Part shown: positions 62,027 through 64,000 of the stretch, piece after piece
How the letters are laid out: the number at the start of each line of letters is the position of its first letter
Position numbering within the stretch: the stretch's first letter is position 1
NCBI GenBank assembly: GCA_964439935.1
Contig: CAYTPW010000019.1
Coordinates: 1 to 64,000 of the forward strand
Direction of reading: 5' to 3'
Source of the DNA: JABMQW01 sp964439935
GTDB taxonomy: Bacteria; Fidelibacterota; Marinisomatia; Marinisomatales; TCS56
Length of the DNA stretch: 64,000 nt
Notes under the pieces: model-generated
Told to the model about the DNA's origin: nothing
What the model saw: only the letters and a program-made list of their open reading frames with translations
Databases searched by the model: none
Position numbers and translations under genes: made by a program

Positions 62027-64000
62027 TCAATTGTGAAGCATTTTTATATTTCTCTTATACTCAATGTCTGGAAATCTTTTGTACAAATCCTGAAATAGTT
62101 GTAGAGCTGTTGATCGACAGCTTTCAATGTCCAGATTCTCTGATTCAAATCGATCAAACTTTGTAATCATCTGCCAGATTTCAAAATTAAGAACTGCACA
62201 TTCATATTCTTTCTTTGTGTGCTCCAGCATTTGGATAAGCTGATTTAATGCCTCCTGTTTATTGCCTGAAGCGAAATTAATCTTGGCTGAAAGAATCCTG
62301 CCCTGAAAGAGTACATCCTTTCTCCCTGCTTCTTCAGCAATCAGTAAACCATCAACAATCGTTTCTGCGGCTACATCCAGTGATTTTTGATGGAATAAAG
62401 CTTCGCTTTTACCGATATAATTCTCAGATAATATCGTTTTAAAACCGATCTCCAAATTGATCCGGCGTGCCGCTTCAAAACATTCCAGTGCTTTTCCATA
62501 TTCCTCAATGCTGATATATATAAGACCTTTATTACTTAGGGGGATGGATTTACTTCGTTTATCCTCAATTTCCTCAGCCTGACTGATAGCTTTGTTGTAG
62601 CAGTTCATTGCTGCATCATATTCGCCTTGATAGCGATGCACTTCACCAATATTATTGTTGGCGTTCGCAATTTGTCGCTTATTGTTAGATCTCTCACAAA
62701 TGGCTAATAATTTGTCATAGTGCAGCTTTGCATTATCAAACTGACCCATCCGTAGATAAGTATTCCCAATGCTTTTGGCGGCATTTCCCACACTGGTGAA
62801 ATCATCCGATTCCTCACTGGTTTCCAGAGCTATTTGAAAATGTTCTAAAGCAGCTTTGTAATCTTGCTCTATGTATAGAACGATTGTACCGATTGCCAGG
62901 TTGGCGCGGCCAATGCGCTGCATATCATTCAATTCCACAGCACAGGCAAGAGCCTTTTTTCTTATATCTTCACTTTTACCCCAATCACCTGAATTCTGAA
63001 GCAGTTCACCTTTCTTGAGAAGATAGTCGATTTCAGTTTCTTGCTTACCGGTACATCTCGACAATTCGATGATCAGGTCATGCTTATTCAGAGCTTCATT
63101 ATTGCTGTATTCCTGCTCATATCTGGATGCCAGATCCATCTGCAATTGTAAGTACTCGTTCAAAATGGATTGGTTGTCTGTATTTCCTTTAAAGATTATT
63201 CTACCAGTTTCGTCGATAATCTGATAACCGACACCTAAATGAAAACCGTAAGTCTCAGCAATCGGATGTGTTGTGCTGTCAACTAAATATGATTTAATAT
63301 TAGCAGCAACTTGTTTATGGATCTCAAAACGATATTCAATGCCCAGTTCATAATAAATGTATTTCTGAGCAAGATTGTGGATGAAGCGGTAGATCTTAAC
63401 CAGTTTGTCGTAGGTGATATTGACTTTTTCAACAAGTTGATACTTGTTCATCAGCAGGTCAATTTTACCATGTAATTTGAGGGTACTTTCTTCTAATACA
63501 GAACCCAAGATCTCCAAGGAGAAATCATCGCCCTGGACTGCAGCTATTTGCAGGAGTTCCTGTAATTCAATTGGCAATCGCTCGAACCGTTCTTTTAGCA
63601 CGCCTTTTATTGTTTTAGGAAAATGCGAAAAGATATTAGATATAGTTTGATCAGATTGAAGATTTAGGCCATAGGTACCATTCTTTTTACTGATTAGATC
63701 ACGTTCAATTAGAATATTCAGTGACTCTTGGACAAATAATGGGTTGCCATTTGTCAACATTTTGAACTGTTCAAAGAAAACATCATTTAGATCATGTGAT
63801 GTAAATTTCTCATCGAAAAGTTTACGTAATTGTGATTGCGAAAAATGCTCTAAGGCAATTTCTTCTACTGCGTCATACCGATTTAGGTTATTGACCTTCT
63901 CGGTTAGGGGGTGGCGGTTCAGTTCACCTGTTTGAGGATTCAGCCTACCCTCACGCACCTCCTGTGGACGATATGAGCCGATCAGTAATAAAGGATAGGG
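62027..64000 (-). CDS. ATPase-TPR (STAND-like) protein, N-terminal part cut by the window end
   Basis: 657 codons visible, open to the right edge, so the start lies outside. The edge reads PYPLLLIGSYRPQEVREG, the usual 'LLIGTYR..EV' strand following the Walker B region in AAA_16/adenylyl-cyclase-associated ATPases. Residues 1-300 of the visible part are the winged-helix/arm region (LFVQESLNIL, ERFERLPIELQELLQIAAVQG). From about residue 330 there are five or six TPR repeats (AKSIGNTYLRMGQFDNAKLHY, NNIGEVHRYQGEYDAAMNCY). Such proteins often carry a kinase or cyclase at the N terminus and act in signalling. A GTG at 63958 is not the true start because the frame continues upstream. Confidence 0.83.
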   Translation of the reverse strand, partial: PYPLLLIGSYRPQEVREGRLNPQTGELNRHPLTEKVNNLNRYDAVEEIALEHFSQSQLRKLFDEKFTSHDLNDVFFEQFKMLTNGNPLFVQESLNILIERDLISKKNGTYGLNLQSDQTISNIFSHFPKTIKGVLKERFERLPIELQELLQIAAVQGDDFSLEILGSVLEESTLKLHGKIDLLMNKYQLVEKVNITYDKLVKIYRFIHNLAQKYIYYELGIEYRFEIHKQVAANIKSYLVDSTTHPIAETYGFHLGVGYQIIDETGRIIFKGNTDNQSILNEYLQLQMDLASRYEQEYSNNEALNKHDLIIELSRCTGKQETEIDYLLKKGELLQNSGDWGKSEDIRKKALACAVELNDMQRIGRANLAIGTIVLYIEQDYKAALEHFQIALETSEESDDFTSVGNAAKSIGNTYLRMGQFDNAKLHYDKLLAICERSNNKRQIANANNNIGEVHRYQGEYDAAMNCYNKAISQAEEIEDKRSKSIPLSNKGLIYISIEEYGKALECFEAARRINLEIGFKTILSENYIGKSEALFHQKSLDVAAETIVDGLLIAEEAGRKDVLFQGRILSAKINFASGNKQEALNQLIQMLEHTKKEYECAVLNFEIWQMITKFDRFESENLDIESCRSTALQLFQDLYKRFPDIEYKRNIKMLHN

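Overview
This window looks like a Gram-negative bacterium of the FCB group with moderate AT richness. I think Candidatus Marinimicrobia (Neomarinimicrobiota) or a close relative (Calditrichota, KSB1-like) is most likely. The signs are several large exported proteins ending in an 'NYPNPFNP' type FlgD-like/Por (type IX) sorting domain, two CarboxypepD_reg-TonB-dependent receptors, many lipoproteins, and crtI-crtB carotenoid genes. The phylum is inferred from family style and was not tested. I saw no tRNA, rRNA, CRISPR array, transposase or integrase.

Layout. 0.3-7.2 kb: TonB receptor, beta-helix lipoprotein and giant surface protein in one operon. 7.3-13.6 kb: a small lipoprotein, two secreted proteins with sorting domains (beta-helix, CotH-like), a small membrane protein and a cold-shock protein. 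14.2-25.0 kb: a signalling block with a highly unusual Cache-sensor/pseudopilin fusion, a five-PAS sigma-54 activator, a small STAS/SEC14-like protein and a GAF/PAS hybrid histidine kinase. 25.4-29.2 kb: DHDPS/NAL-family aldolase, flavin reductase-like protein and a Yellow/MRJP-like secreted propeller. 29.8-33.8 kb: GDPD, phosphoglycerol-transferase-like enzyme and diacylglycerol kinase-like protein. 58.9-61.9 kb: TMEM175-like channel, phytoene desaturase and phytoene/squalene synthase. 62.0-64.0 kb: an ATPase-TPR protein cut by the window edge.

The most coherent system is at 34.1-58.2 kb, a predicted phytate-to-inositol utilisation locus. A GntR-LacI regulator sits between two divergent operons. 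The rightward operon carries a TonB receptor with very acidic segments, a beta-propeller phytase lipoprotein, a TRAP transporter, a hydroxyacid dehydrogenase and a sugar isomerase. The leftward operon carries the set known from Thermotoga inositol catabolism (IolM, IolN, IolO, IolG-type dehydrogenases, a PfkB kinase and a sugar ABC importer). It also carries an OPA-type MFS carrier, two metallophosphoesterase lipoproteins and a PHP phosphoesterase, which could finish dephosphorylating inositol phosphates. Two near-identical operator sites, each lying over the -10 region of a convincing sigma-70 promoter, link both operons to the GntR regulator.

The window is also sprinkled with at least 13 copies or fragments of one intergenic repeat, with core inverted repeat TGTCCCATAAAC/GTTTATGGGACA. 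All copies point the same way. Several sit directly behind a near-identical rho-independent terminator, and some are extended by modular hairpins. No copy lies inside the 24-kb inositol/phytate locus, but two closely similar long copies flank it as direct repeats.
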